Assembly (NCBI GenBank): GCA_016302405.1
Contig: JAEDNR010000021.1
Coordinates: 1 to 23,230 of the forward strand
Source: Oscillospiraceae bacterium
GTDB lineage: Bacteria; Bacillota; Clostridia; Oscillospirales; Oscillospiraceae
DNA length: 23,230 nucleotides
Direction of reading: 5' to 3'
The position numbers and the translations under genes were made by a program. Position 1 is the stretch's first letter, and each line of letters begins with the position of its first letter. Under the pieces are notes generated by a model. The model was not told where the DNA came from, searched no databases, and worked only from the letters and a program-made list of their open reading frames with translations. Shown here piece after piece: positions 14,782 through 20,924 of this stretch.

Positions 14782-15239
14782 TTCTGCTTCAGAATGTCCC
14801 GGATTTCGGTGAGCAGGGTTTCTTCGGCACTGGGGGCAGGGGGTGCGGGGGGAGGCACGGCTTCTTCTTCCTTCTTTTTCTGAGCCGTGGTCAGCTTGTT
14901 CAGTATTCTCACCAACCAGAACACCACCAGCGCCAGAATCAGGAAGTTGATTACGGCAGCAAGGAAGTTGCCATAGTTCAGGGTGTTGGCGATCACGTTG
15001 CCCGCTTCATCCACGGGGCCACCGAATAGCCGGGGAAGCGTAATTTTCAGCTCAGAGAAATCGATGCCTCCCATGAAAATTGCCACGATAGGCATAATCA
15101 CGTCATCGGTAAGGCTTTTTGTGATGGTGCCGAAGCCGGCACCGATAATAGTGCCGACGGCCAGCGCCATGGCGTTGCCCTTTACCGCAAAGGCTACAAA
15201 TTCATCGATCCATGCGGGCTTTTTTCCGTGTTTGGACAT
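14775..15239 (-). CDS. mscL: Large-conductance mechanosensitive channel MscL
   Basis: MscL is a homopentameric membrane channel that opens under high membrane tension and releases solutes during hypo-osmotic shock. The 154 residues begin WIDEFVAFAVKGNAMALAVG, the conserved N-terminal helix and pore-lining TM1 (about 18-46, with the small-residue pattern GTIIGAGFG). A loop with IMPIVAIFMGGIDFSELKI follows, then TM2 (about 89-113). The cytoplasmic tail carries a basic/acidic cluster, a proline stretch VPPPAPPAPS (128-137) and a final amphipathic helix; the proline insert makes it slightly longer than typical. The ATG at 15239 has AGGAAAG upstream. The stop codon lies within a palindromic repeat. 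Confidence 0.95.
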   Translation of the reverse strand: MSKHGKKPAWIDEFVAFAVKGNAMALAVGTIIGAGFGTITKSLTDDVIMPIVAIFMGGIDFSELKITLPRLFGGPVDEAGNVIANTLNYGNFLAAVINFLILALVVFWLVRILNKLTTAQKKKEEEAVPPPAPPAPSAEETLLTEIRDILKQKN

Positions 15240-15316
15240 ATTCTTTCCTGCCTTTCAATAGAATTTACGATATGTTATGTTCCTTTGTATGGTATGCGGG
15301 CGGATGCCGTACATCC

Positions 15317-15483
15317 AAGGCCTCCCCTGTGTAAGGGGAGGTGGGTCGGCATCGCCGACCCGGAGGGGTTGTAATTTTTCCCTTTTCACCGATCTGCTGT
15401 CAGAATCGGACCATTTCTTTGCACAATCCCTCAGTCACCAGTCTGAGGACTGGTGACAGCTCCCTTTACACAAGGGAGCCCTT
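15317..15483. repeat. Palindromic repeat, family C copy 2, between serS and mscL
   Basis: The left tip CCTCCCCTGTGTAAGGGGAGG and right tip TCCCTTTACACAAGGGAGCC are hairpins flanking AGGGGTTGTAA and CAATCCCTCAGTCACC segments. The core has CCCTTTTCACCGAT, a close relative of the shared core in reverse orientation. An extra short hairpin (GGGTCGGC-ATC-GCCGACCC) lies near the left tip. Flanks differ from C1 and C3: the AAATTGGAATTTG boundary is absent. I see no gene in 15240-15546. Confidence 0.82.
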
Positions 15484-15546
15484 GCCGCGTACCATATCCT
15501 ACTGCGCTCCTTTTAAATCGTCACGCGTGGACACCTTAATTGTCAA

Positions 15547-16878
15547 TTACTTCTTGGTAATCACTTCCAGCCCGCCCAGGTACTTGCGCAGGGCCTCGGG
15601 GACCACGATGCTGCCGTCGGCACGCTGGTTCTGCTCCACCAGGGCGGGGAAAATCCGGGAGGTGGCGAGGCCGGAGCCGTTCAGGGTATGCACAAACTCG
15701 GGCTTGCCGGTGGCTTCCCGGCGGAAGCGGATATTGCCCCGGCGTGCCTGGTAATCCCGGGCATTCGAAACGGAGGAAACCTCCTTATAGCCGTTCATGG
15801 AGGGAATCAGAATCTCAATATCGTAGGTCCGGGCCATGGAGGCGGAGCAGTCTCCCGCCGCCAGCTTCACGGTACGGAAGTGCAGGCCCAGGCCGGCAAC
15901 CAGATTCTCAGCCTTGCGTACCAGCTCGTCAAAGGCCGCGTCGGAATCCTCGGGCCGGGTGAACTGGAACATCTCCACCTTGTTGAACTGATGGCCCCGG
16001 ACCATGCCCCGCTCGTCGGCCCGGTGGGAACCGGCCTCCCGGCGGAAGCAGGGGGTGTAGGCAAAGAATTTCTTGGGAAGATCGGCTTCCGTCAGAATTT
16101 CCTCCCGGTAGACGGAAGCCAGAGCGGCCTCAGCGGTGGGGAGCATATAGTGAATCCGGTCATCGGTGGGGTTCGCGATCTTGTAGACCTCGTCTGCAAA
16201 CTTGGGGAACTGGCCTGCGGTTTCTCCGCACTGGTACTCCAGCATGTGGGGCGGAAGAATGAACTCGTAGCCGTCGGCAATGTGGGTATCGATGAAGTAG
16301 TTCAGAAGCGCCCACTCCAGCCGCGCGCCCATGCCGGTGTACATCCAGTTGCCCGCGCCGGCCAGCTTCACGCCACGCTCATAGTCGATAAGGCCCAGGT
16401 CCGTGCAAAGATCCACATGGTGCTTGGGTTCAAAGTCAAAGGAATGCTTCTCGCCCACATACCGCAGGGGCTGGTTGTTCTCCTTGCCGCCGGGGAGCAG
16501 GTCGGGGTCAGGGAGGTTGGGAAGGCTCAGCATGGCGGTGCGGTACTCCGCCTGCAGCTCGCCCAGTTCCCGGAGCTCATCGGCAACATCCTGATCCAGC
16601 TGGACACTCTGGGCATTGTTGGCGGCGATGGCGGCCTCAATGGCGGAGGTGTCGGTGCCCTCCCGCTCTGCCTTCTTCTTCTGGCCGAAAAGCTTACCGT
16701 TTTCCTTGGACAGCTTGTTCTTCTGGGCGGTCTTACCCTCGGAGGCGGTCTTCAGGGCCCGGATCCGCTCGTCCAGCTCCAGGATCCGGTCAACGGTGGC
16801 GTCGCAGTCCACTTCCTTGGCTTTCAGCCCCGCCTTGACGGCGTCGGGATTTTCCTTGATTTTTTTAATGTCAAGCAT
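15547..16878 (-). CDS. serS: Seryl-tRNA synthetase
   Basis: SerRS charges tRNA-Ser (and tRNA-Sec where present) with serine. The 443 residues have the N-terminal coiled-coil tRNA arm (about 1-110) and the class II catalytic domain. Motif 1 ends with GYEFILPP (203-210). The serine-binding TAE is at 248-250. Motif 2 includes FRREAGSHRADERGMVRGHQF (278 onward) and motif 3 is GSGLATSR (401-408). The segment SSVSNARDYQARR (368-380) replaces the common SSCSNCxDFQARR, and parts of the catalytic domain differ from typical SerRS, so this is a divergent bacterial type. The ATG at 16878 has AAAGGAGAAGCC upstream. Only about 165 bases separate it from parB and I see no T-box leader. The stop codon abuts a TTGACAATT repeat fragment. 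Confidence 0.95.
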   Translation of the reverse strand: MLDIKKIKENPDAVKAGLKAKEVDCDATVDRILELDERIRALKTASEGKTAQKNKLSKENGKLFGQKKKAEREGTDTSAIEAAIAANNAQSVQLDQDVADELRELGELQAEYRTAMLSLPNLPDPDLLPGGKENNQPLRYVGEKHSFDFEPKHHVDLCTDLGLIDYERGVKLAGAGNWMYTGMGARLEWALLNYFIDTHIADGYEFILPPHMLEYQCGETAGQFPKFADEVYKIANPTDDRIHYMLPTAEAALASVYREEILTEADLPKKFFAYTPCFRREAGSHRADERGMVRGHQFNKVEMFQFTRPEDSDAAFDELVRKAENLVAGLGLHFRTVKLAAGDCSASMARTYDIEILIPSMNGYKEVSSVSNARDYQARRGNIRFRREATGKPEFVHTLNGSGLATSRIFPALVEQNQRADGSIVVPEALRKYLGGLEVITKK

Positions 16879-16961
16879 ATGGCTTCTCCTTTTGCGTTTT
16901 GGAATATTTGAATTTTTGAATTGCTTGTGTTTTGTAATGCAAGTTTGGCATTCATTGGTTT

Positions 16962-17026
16962 GTAGAGGAGGCGTTTCGCCTCCCGCCGTAAGTGTCTATA
17001 CAAAGGTACGGGAAGCCCGTCCCCTG
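16962..17026. repeat. Short family A palindromic element, copy 5, between parB and serS
   Basis: The left tip GGAGGCG-TTT-CGCCTCC and right tip ACGGG-AAG-CCCGT are the two tip types of family A, separated by a short core. It resembles 20740-20846 in tip order but has lost most of the interior. It fills much of the gap between serS and parB. Confidence 0.72.
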
Positions 17027-17045
17027 TGAAATAAACACCATTCTA

Positions 17046-17915
17046 TTACTTAATTTTCATCAGCGCATCCAGAAGTCTTTGCAGATCCTCCGGGCCGTAG
17101 AATTCCAGTTCAAACCGGCCCTTGCGCTTGCCGTTGACGATTTTAACCCCCCGGCCCAGGTGCTTACTCAGGTTCTTCTCGCACTCGGCAACGTAGTCCA
17201 CTTTGAGGGGCGGCAGCTCCTTTTCCGGCTTCGGCTCCCGGGACATGTTCCGGCACAGCAGCTCCGCCTGCCGCACGGACAGACCCAGAGCGCTGATCTT
17301 CTGGGCGGCATCCCGCTGCTGCTTCTCGGTTTTCAGGGTCAGGACCGCTCTTGCGTGGCCCGCGGTCAAAGTGCCCGCCGCCAGTTTTTCCTGTACTTCC
17401 TCGGGAAGTGTCAGGAGCCTTATGGCGTTTGCCACCGCCGGACGGGATTTGCCCACCCGGTCCGCCGCTTCCTCCTGGGTAAGGTTGTACTCGCTGATAA
17501 GCCGCTGGTAGCCCTTGGCTTCTTCCAGAGGATTCAGATCCTGACGCTGGAGGTTTTCAATCAGGGCCAGCTCCGTGGCTTTCCGGTCATCGGCCTCGAT
17601 GATCACCGCCGGGACCTCGGAAAGGCCCGCCTTCCGGGATGCCCGCCAGCGCCGCTCGCCCGCGATTATCTGATAGTAGCCGCTGGGCATTTCCCGGACA
17701 GTGAGAGGCTGGATCACGCCGTGGAGCCGGATGGACTCCGCCAGGGCTTCCAGCTCTTCCTCGTCGAAGACCTCCCGGGGCTGGTTGGGATTGGGTTCAA
17801 TTTTATAGAGCGGCAGGTGCTGATAGGGGTTACTTTCCTGGGGTTCCTCGGTCATATCTCCCAGCAGTGCTCCCAAGCCTCTGCCAAGACCCTTTTGTGA
17901 TGCCATCAAATTCAT
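17046..17915 (-). CDS. parB: Chromosome partitioning protein ParB (Spo0J)
   Basis: ParB binds parS, slides on DNA as a CTP-dependent clamp and works with ParA in origin segregation and SMC loading. The 289 residues begin with MASQKGLGRGLGALLGD, the N-terminal ParA-stimulating motif. The CTPase/clamp domain follows with GERRWRA (86-92) and ENLQR (120-124). Next is the helix-turn-helix that reads parS (TQEEAADRVGKSRPAVANAI, about 146-165), a linker, and a C-terminal dimerisation domain. The ATG at 17915 overlaps the parA stop (ATGA); a second ATG three codons later (MASQ) is also plausible. The matching parS sites lie upstream of parA and beside the next gene, so this is a chromosomal system. 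Noc is a paralogue, but the parA partner favours ParB. Confidence 0.95.
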   Translation of the reverse strand: MNLMASQKGLGRGLGALLGDMTEEPQESNPYQHLPLYKIEPNPNQPREVFDEEELEALAESIRLHGVIQPLTVREMPSGYYQIIAGERRWRASRKAGLSEVPAVIIEADDRKATELALIENLQRQDLNPLEEAKGYQRLISEYNLTQEEAADRVGKSRPAVANAIRLLTLPEEVQEKLAAGTLTAGHARAVLTLKTEKQQRDAAQKISALGLSVRQAELLCRNMSREPKPEKELPPLKVDYVAECEKNLSKHLGRGVKIVNGKRKGRFELEFYGPEDLQRLLDALMKIK

Positions 17916-18676
17916 CCTTTCCTTAACTTGGCGGCTGCTTCTTCGCCCAGCTTCCGGTAGGCCTCTGCACCCCGGCTGCTCCGGTCATAAGCTAAGATCG
18001 GCACGCCATGGCTGGGGGCCTCGGCCAGGCGCACGTTCCGGGGTATCACCGTGGCGAACACCTTTCCGGGGAAGTGTCTTCTGACCTCCTGTGCCACCTG
18101 GGCGGAGAAATTGGTTCGCCCGTCAAACATAGTGAGAATCACACCGAAAATTTCCAGGCCGGGGTTCAGCTTCCGTTTCACCGCCCGCATGGTTGCCATC
18201 AGATCACTGAGCCCCTCCAGGGCATAGTATTCGCACTGAACCGGGATCAATATACCGTCGCAGGCACAAAGACCGTTGAGGGTCAGCAGCTCCAATGAGG
18301 GCGGACAGTCAATGAGAATCAGGTCATACCGGTCCCGAATAGGCGTAAGAGCCTTTTTTAACTGCTGCTCCCGCCCGGGACGGTCAATGAGCTCCACACC
18401 GGCGCCTGCCAAGTCCGCGGAGGACGGCATCACATCGGCATAGTTTGTGCGGACGATTGCTTCCTCCGCAGGAGTCCCGTTGATGACCACGTCATAGCTG
18501 GAGGCTTTTGTCTTCCGCTTGTCCACCCCCAGGCCGGAGGTGGCATTTGCCTGGGGGTCAAAGTCGCAGACCAGTACCCGGAAGCCCTGCTCCGTCAGGG
18601 CCGCCGCCAGGTTGACCGCCGTGGTAGTTTTGCCCACGCCGCCCTTTTGGTTGACAACGGCAATGATTCTGCCCAT
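17912..18676 (-). CDS. parA: Chromosome partitioning ATPase ParA (Soj)
   Basis: ParA is a deviant Walker ATPase that binds DNA as an ATP dimer and drives segregation of ParB-parS complexes; in Firmicutes the homologue Soj also acts on DnaA. The 254 residues begin MGRIIAVVNQKGGVGKTTTA, with the deviant Walker A at 11-18. The A' motif DFDPQANATSGLG (from 38) and Walker B LIDCPPS (D123) follow. The short N terminus without a helix-turn-helix is typical of the chromosomal type. The ATG at 18676 has AGAAGG upstream. A parS site lies 20 bases before the start codon, so ParB binding could repress the operon. No clear promoter boxes are visible; a large imperfect palindrome occupies the upstream region. 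Confidence 0.96.
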   Translation of the reverse strand: MGRIIAVVNQKGGVGKTTTAVNLAAALTEQGFRVLVCDFDPQANATSGLGVDKRKTKASSYDVVINGTPAEEAIVRTNYADVMPSSADLAGAGVELIDRPGREQQLKKALTPIRDRYDLILIDCPPSLELLTLNGLCACDGILIPVQCEYYALEGLSDLMATMRAVKRKLNPGLEIFGVILTMFDGRTNFSAQVAQEVRRHFPGKVFATVIPRNVRLAEAPSHGVPILAYDRSSRGAEAYRKLGEEAAAKLRKG

Positions 18677-18695
18677 TCATTCACCTTCTGTTCTG

Positions 18696-18711
18696 TGTTT
18701 CACGTGAAACA
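18696..18711. promoter_or_regulatory. parS site 1 in the parAB leader
   Basis: TGTTTCACGTGAAACA is a perfect 16-base palindrome identical to the bacterial parS consensus (TGTTNCACGTGAAACA). It lies 20 bases upstream of the parA start codon, so bound ParB would cover the parAB leader. Confidence 0.95.
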
Positions 18712-18718
18712 ATGTTGT

Positions 18719-18893
18719 GTTATGGCAATACCGCATAATTTGGCAAGGAAGCTCAGCGAGAGATTTTGTGCCAGTTCAAAGTTTCAAAAACTTAGGGATA
18801 CTGTATGTATTTCCCGTTTTTGGAACTGCAGAAATGGCGCAAAAGATCCGCTGAGATCCGCAGACACAATTGTGCGGTGTTGCCTTATATTAA
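18719..18893. repeat. Imperfect palindrome of about 175 bp next to parS site 1
   Basis: The left arm (18719-18791, starting TTATGGCAATACCGCATAA and ending GTTTCAAAAAC) can pair with the right arm (18816-18893, starting GTTTTTGGAACTGCAG and ending GTGCGGTGTTGCCTTATAT). The apex can pair further (GGGATA with TATTTCCC). The arms match over most of their length with scattered mismatches and small bulges. It shares no shell or core with the other repeat families here. It could be a transposon-derived element or encode a long hairpin RNA. No gene is visible in 18712-19372. Confidence 0.7.
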
Positions 18894-18942
18894 ATTCTAT
18901 TTTTAGCCAGGATTACGGGGTGTCCGGGAGGCCGCACCCTAC

Positions 18943-19345
18943 TAATTCGTTTTTGGGCTATCGGCTTTCGTAAGCTGATCGGTAAATTGGAATTTGTTGA
19001 GCTGTTTGGGCAGTGGTGTGCGGTATCGATGCGGAACACGGCAAGGGCTCCCCTGTGTAAGGGGAGCTGGCAGCGAAGCTGACTGAGGGGTTGTAACGGT
19101 GGACTTCCATAGTGATAATCGTCAGAACGGACAGTGTCCTTTGTGGTCCCTTTTTGCCGATTCGTTGTCAGTATGAAAACGTTTTACTGCACAATCCCTC
19201 AGTCGCTTCGCGACAGCTCCCTTTACACAAGGGAGCCTTTGCCGTGTCCCATTTTCCACCCGCTCACCATTCATCAAACTGCCCGACAAATTTCAATTTG
19301 TCAGTGTGCTTACAAAAGCCGATAACCCGAATTCGTTTTATTCGA
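18943..19345. repeat. Nested inverted repeat unit C3 between the two parS sites
   Basis: The outer shell CTAATTCG with GGGCTATCGGCTTTCGTAAGC (about 18943-18975) is inverted at about 19308-19334 (GCTTACAAAAGCCGATAACC, CGAATTCG). Inside it is AAATTGGAATTTG (18984-18996) against CAAATTTCAATTTG (19287-19300). Inside that are hairpin tips GGGCTCCCCTGTGTAAGGGGA (from 19045) and CTCCCTTTACACAAGGGAG (to 19235). The core has CCTTTTTGCCGATTCG. The unit 18984-19300 is the near reverse complement of 5669-5989, including flanking text such as GTGTCCCATTTTCCACCCGC. Confidence 0.85.
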
Positions 19346-19372
19346 TTTGTTCGTTACGACAAAAAATATGTA

Positions 19373-19388
19373 TGTTTCACGTGAAACA
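19373..19388. promoter_or_regulatory. parS site 2, touching the stop codon of the zinc-ribbon gene
   Basis: This is a second perfect copy of TGTTTCACGTGAAACA, 661 bases from the first. It ends exactly one base before the TGA stop (19389-19391 on the plus strand) of the leftward small gene. Two parS sites this close to parAB are typical of origin-proximal chromosome segments. Confidence 0.95.
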
Positions 19389-19742
19389 TCACTCTCCCGC
19401 CGCCTGGGTACTGGGGGTGACGGAGGTGTAATTCTGGCCGGTTGGCGGGCCCAGGGTCTTCCGGTATTCCATCAGACAAAGAACGAGCGCCCCAGCAAGA
19501 AAGATTGCCAGAATGCCATTGATCCAGGTGAGAATCCGGACCCGGCGCTCATAGCGGATCAGCTTTTCCTTTTCCGTCAGCTCTTTCCGGCGGCGGATCA
19601 TCTTCTTGGCCTGGATGGCCTCCTGCCGGTTGGGGATCTGGACCACAATATTGGGCTTCACCGGGTATTTTTCCATACCGGCAAGGCATTCTTCGCAGAA
19701 CGCGCCCTCTGAAATTTCCCGGCCGCACTTCATGCAGTTCAC
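19389..19742 (-). CDS. Small zinc-ribbon, single-pass membrane protein of unknown function
   Basis: I start at the GTG at 19742 (read as MNCMKCGRE), because AAAGGGTG lies about 10 bases upstream and the zinc ribbon then sits at the extreme N terminus. An ATG three codons later is the alternative. The 117-residue protein has CxxC-9-CxxC (C3, C6, C16, C19) and a conserved-looking MEKYPVKPNIVVQIPNR. A highly basic stretch follows (about 46-69: AKKMIRRRKELTEKEKLIRYERR). One membrane helix is at 70-91 and the short polar tail (TGQNYTSVTPSTQ) has no domain. The basic segment next to the helix suggests a cytoplasmic N terminus. Similar short zinc-ribbon proteins occur in Oscillospirales genomes, but I know of no assigned function. 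It ends at parS site 2, upstream of parAB on the same strand. Confidence 0.8.
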   Translation of the reverse strand: MNCMKCGREISEGAFCEECLAGMEKYPVKPNIVVQIPNRQEAIQAKKMIRRRKELTEKEKLIRYERRVRILTWINGILAIFLAGALVLCLMEYRKTLGPPTGQNYTSVTPSTQAAGE

Positions 19743-19783
19743 TGCCCCACACCCTTTCTCTGTCTGACGATTGTCTACCAAAT

Positions 19784-19812
19784 ATTCTACTACATTTTAT
19801 TTCATTCGTAAA
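19784..19812 (-). promoter_or_regulatory. Possible promoter for the zinc-ribbon gene
   Basis: On the minus strand TTTACG (plus 19807-19812) and TAGAAT (plus 19784-19789) are separated by 17 bases. Transcription would start about 35 bases before the GTG. The -10 box is good, the -35 box moderate, and the region is A+T-rich. Confidence 0.4.
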
Positions 19813-19920
19813 TAGGAAATTTGGGATTTTTCAGAGAAAAGGGACCGGGTTGGAATGGGATTTCTTATGAATTTTGTTTGGCAGACGGGTTGGGTCAGAG
19901 ATGCGGTGAGGAAATGCGTT

Positions 19921-19992
19921 GTAGGAGACGGGTTTCCCATCCCTCTGAATTCGCAGATACGTATTTGGTGGGACGGGAAACCCGTCCCCTAC
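19921..19992. repeat. 72-bp palindromic element, family A short form, copy 4
   Basis: The left tip GTAGGAGACGGGTTTCCCAT and right tip GGGACGGGAAACCCGTCCCC flank a core with GAATTCGCAGATACGTAT. It has the same length, orientation and core pattern as 8565-8636. It occupies part of the 408-base gap between the zinc-ribbon gene and the DUF1836 gene; the rest of that gap holds two promoters. Confidence 0.8.
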
Positions 19993-20091
19993 AAAACAGA
20001 CCAATACCGAGTTCTACTACAACCTCTGATTTATCAGCCCATTACGGTTTCCCGCAAAGATGGTCTCCCGGAAAATATCATAAAATTGTTA

Positions 20092-20120
20092 TTGACAATC
20101 ACGTGACCATGTGCTATAAT
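20092..20120 (+). promoter_or_regulatory. Consensus promoter with an internal dyad for the DUF1836 gene
   Basis: A perfect -35 box TTGACA (20092-20097) and a perfect -10 box TATAAT (20115-20120) have a 17-base spacer. The spacer holds the imperfect inverted repeat CACGTGACCATGTG (20100-20113), a plausible operator. The gene starts 30 bases after the -10 box. Confidence 0.9.
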
Positions 20121-20150
20121 CTGTTTATCCGAAAAAGAGAGGTGATGACC

Positions 20151-20720
20151 ATGAATTGGATCTTACCCGGCACCGTGATTCCCGCTCGACGGGAGGAAGC
20201 GGACAAAACCTGCGACTTATTCCAGTCCATGTTTCTTCCGGGCGGTATGGTGCTTGGACAGGTGTCCAACATCTCCGGCCTGGAACCCTACATGATCCAG
20301 AACTGGGTAAAGCGGGGCTTCCTCGCGCCCCCCAGGGGGAAGCGCTACACCCTGCGGCAGCTTTGCCGGATCCTGAACATCAACATGCTCCGGGGCGCTC
20401 TGCCCATGGAAAAGATCTGCGGGCTGCTGACCTATGTAAACGGCCACCTGGACGACGAAAGCGACGACCTGATCGACGACAGCCAGCTCTATTTCATGTT
20501 TGTCCGCCTGGCCTCCCGGGCAAGGCGGCTGGATGATAAGGATGAACTGCGGCAGGCCCTGGATCAGGTGCTTTCCGACTACGAAGAGCCCGTTCCCGGG
20601 GCGAAGCTCAGAATCGAAAAGGTCCTCCGGGTGATGCTCACGGCTTGGATCTCCACCCGGATGCGCCAGGAAGCGGAAAAGATGCTCTCCGATATGGAAA
20701 GCGATGCACAGGAAACGTAA
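20151..20720 (+). CDS. DUF1836 (YkrK-like) putative transcriptional regulator
   Basis: I start at the ATG at 20151, with GAGAGG 8 bases upstream; an ATG two codons earlier is too close to that site. The 189 residues contain the DUF1836 pattern: LGQVSNISGLEPYMIQNWVKRGFLAPPRGKRYTLRQLCRILNINML (35-80), a MerR-like winged helix-turn-helix. Then come LPMEKICGLLTYVNGHLDDES and a helical acidic C-terminal half. B. subtilis YkrK, the namesake, regulates the membrane protease gene htpX. Here the next genes encode HflKC, another membrane-protease module, so a role in membrane quality control is a reasonable guess. A dyad inside its own promoter suggests autoregulation. The specific target and ligand are unknown. 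Confidence 0.85.
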   Translation: MNWILPGTVIPARREEADKTCDLFQSMFLPGGMVLGQVSNISGLEPYMIQNWVKRGFLAPPRGKRYTLRQLCRILNINMLRGALPMEKICGLLTYVNGHLDDESDDLIDDSQLYFMFVRLASRARRLDDKDELRQALDQVLSDYEEPVPGAKLRIEKVLRVMLTAWISTRMRQEAEKMLSDMESDAQET

Positions 20721-20725
20721 AGCGG

Positions 20726-20866
20726 AAAATTGAAATTTGCAGGGGAGGCGTTTCGCCTCCCGCAGCAAGTGGGAAAATCTCCCAAAAGGGTTGGGCGAAG
20801 CGGTAAATAGGCCGCTATGCAAAGGGACGGGTAACCCGTCCCCTACAAAGAGAATCGATACCGAAA
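20726..20866. repeat. Nested palindromic repeat, family A copy 2, inverted relative to copy 1
   Basis: The boundary AAAATTGAAATTTG (20726-20739) is followed by the element 20740-20846. Its tips are GGGAGGCG-TTT-CGCCTCCC on the left and GGGACGGG-TAA-CCCGTCCC on the right, followed by AGAGAATCGATACCGA. The order of tips, the interior (AAGCGGTAAATAGG) and the flank are those of 232-402 read on the opposite strand. It lies in the gap between the DUF1836 gene and hflK. Confidence 0.85.
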
Positions 20867-20924
20867 TTTCCCTTTTCTCTGCGTAAATCCACGAAACAAC
20901 AATTCATATGAAGGAGTATTCAAC

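Noticed and set aside
16879..17045. T-box riboswitch upstream of serS
   Set aside because: The gap is only about 165 bases, partly a family A repeat, with no recognisable T-box sequence or specifier stem.
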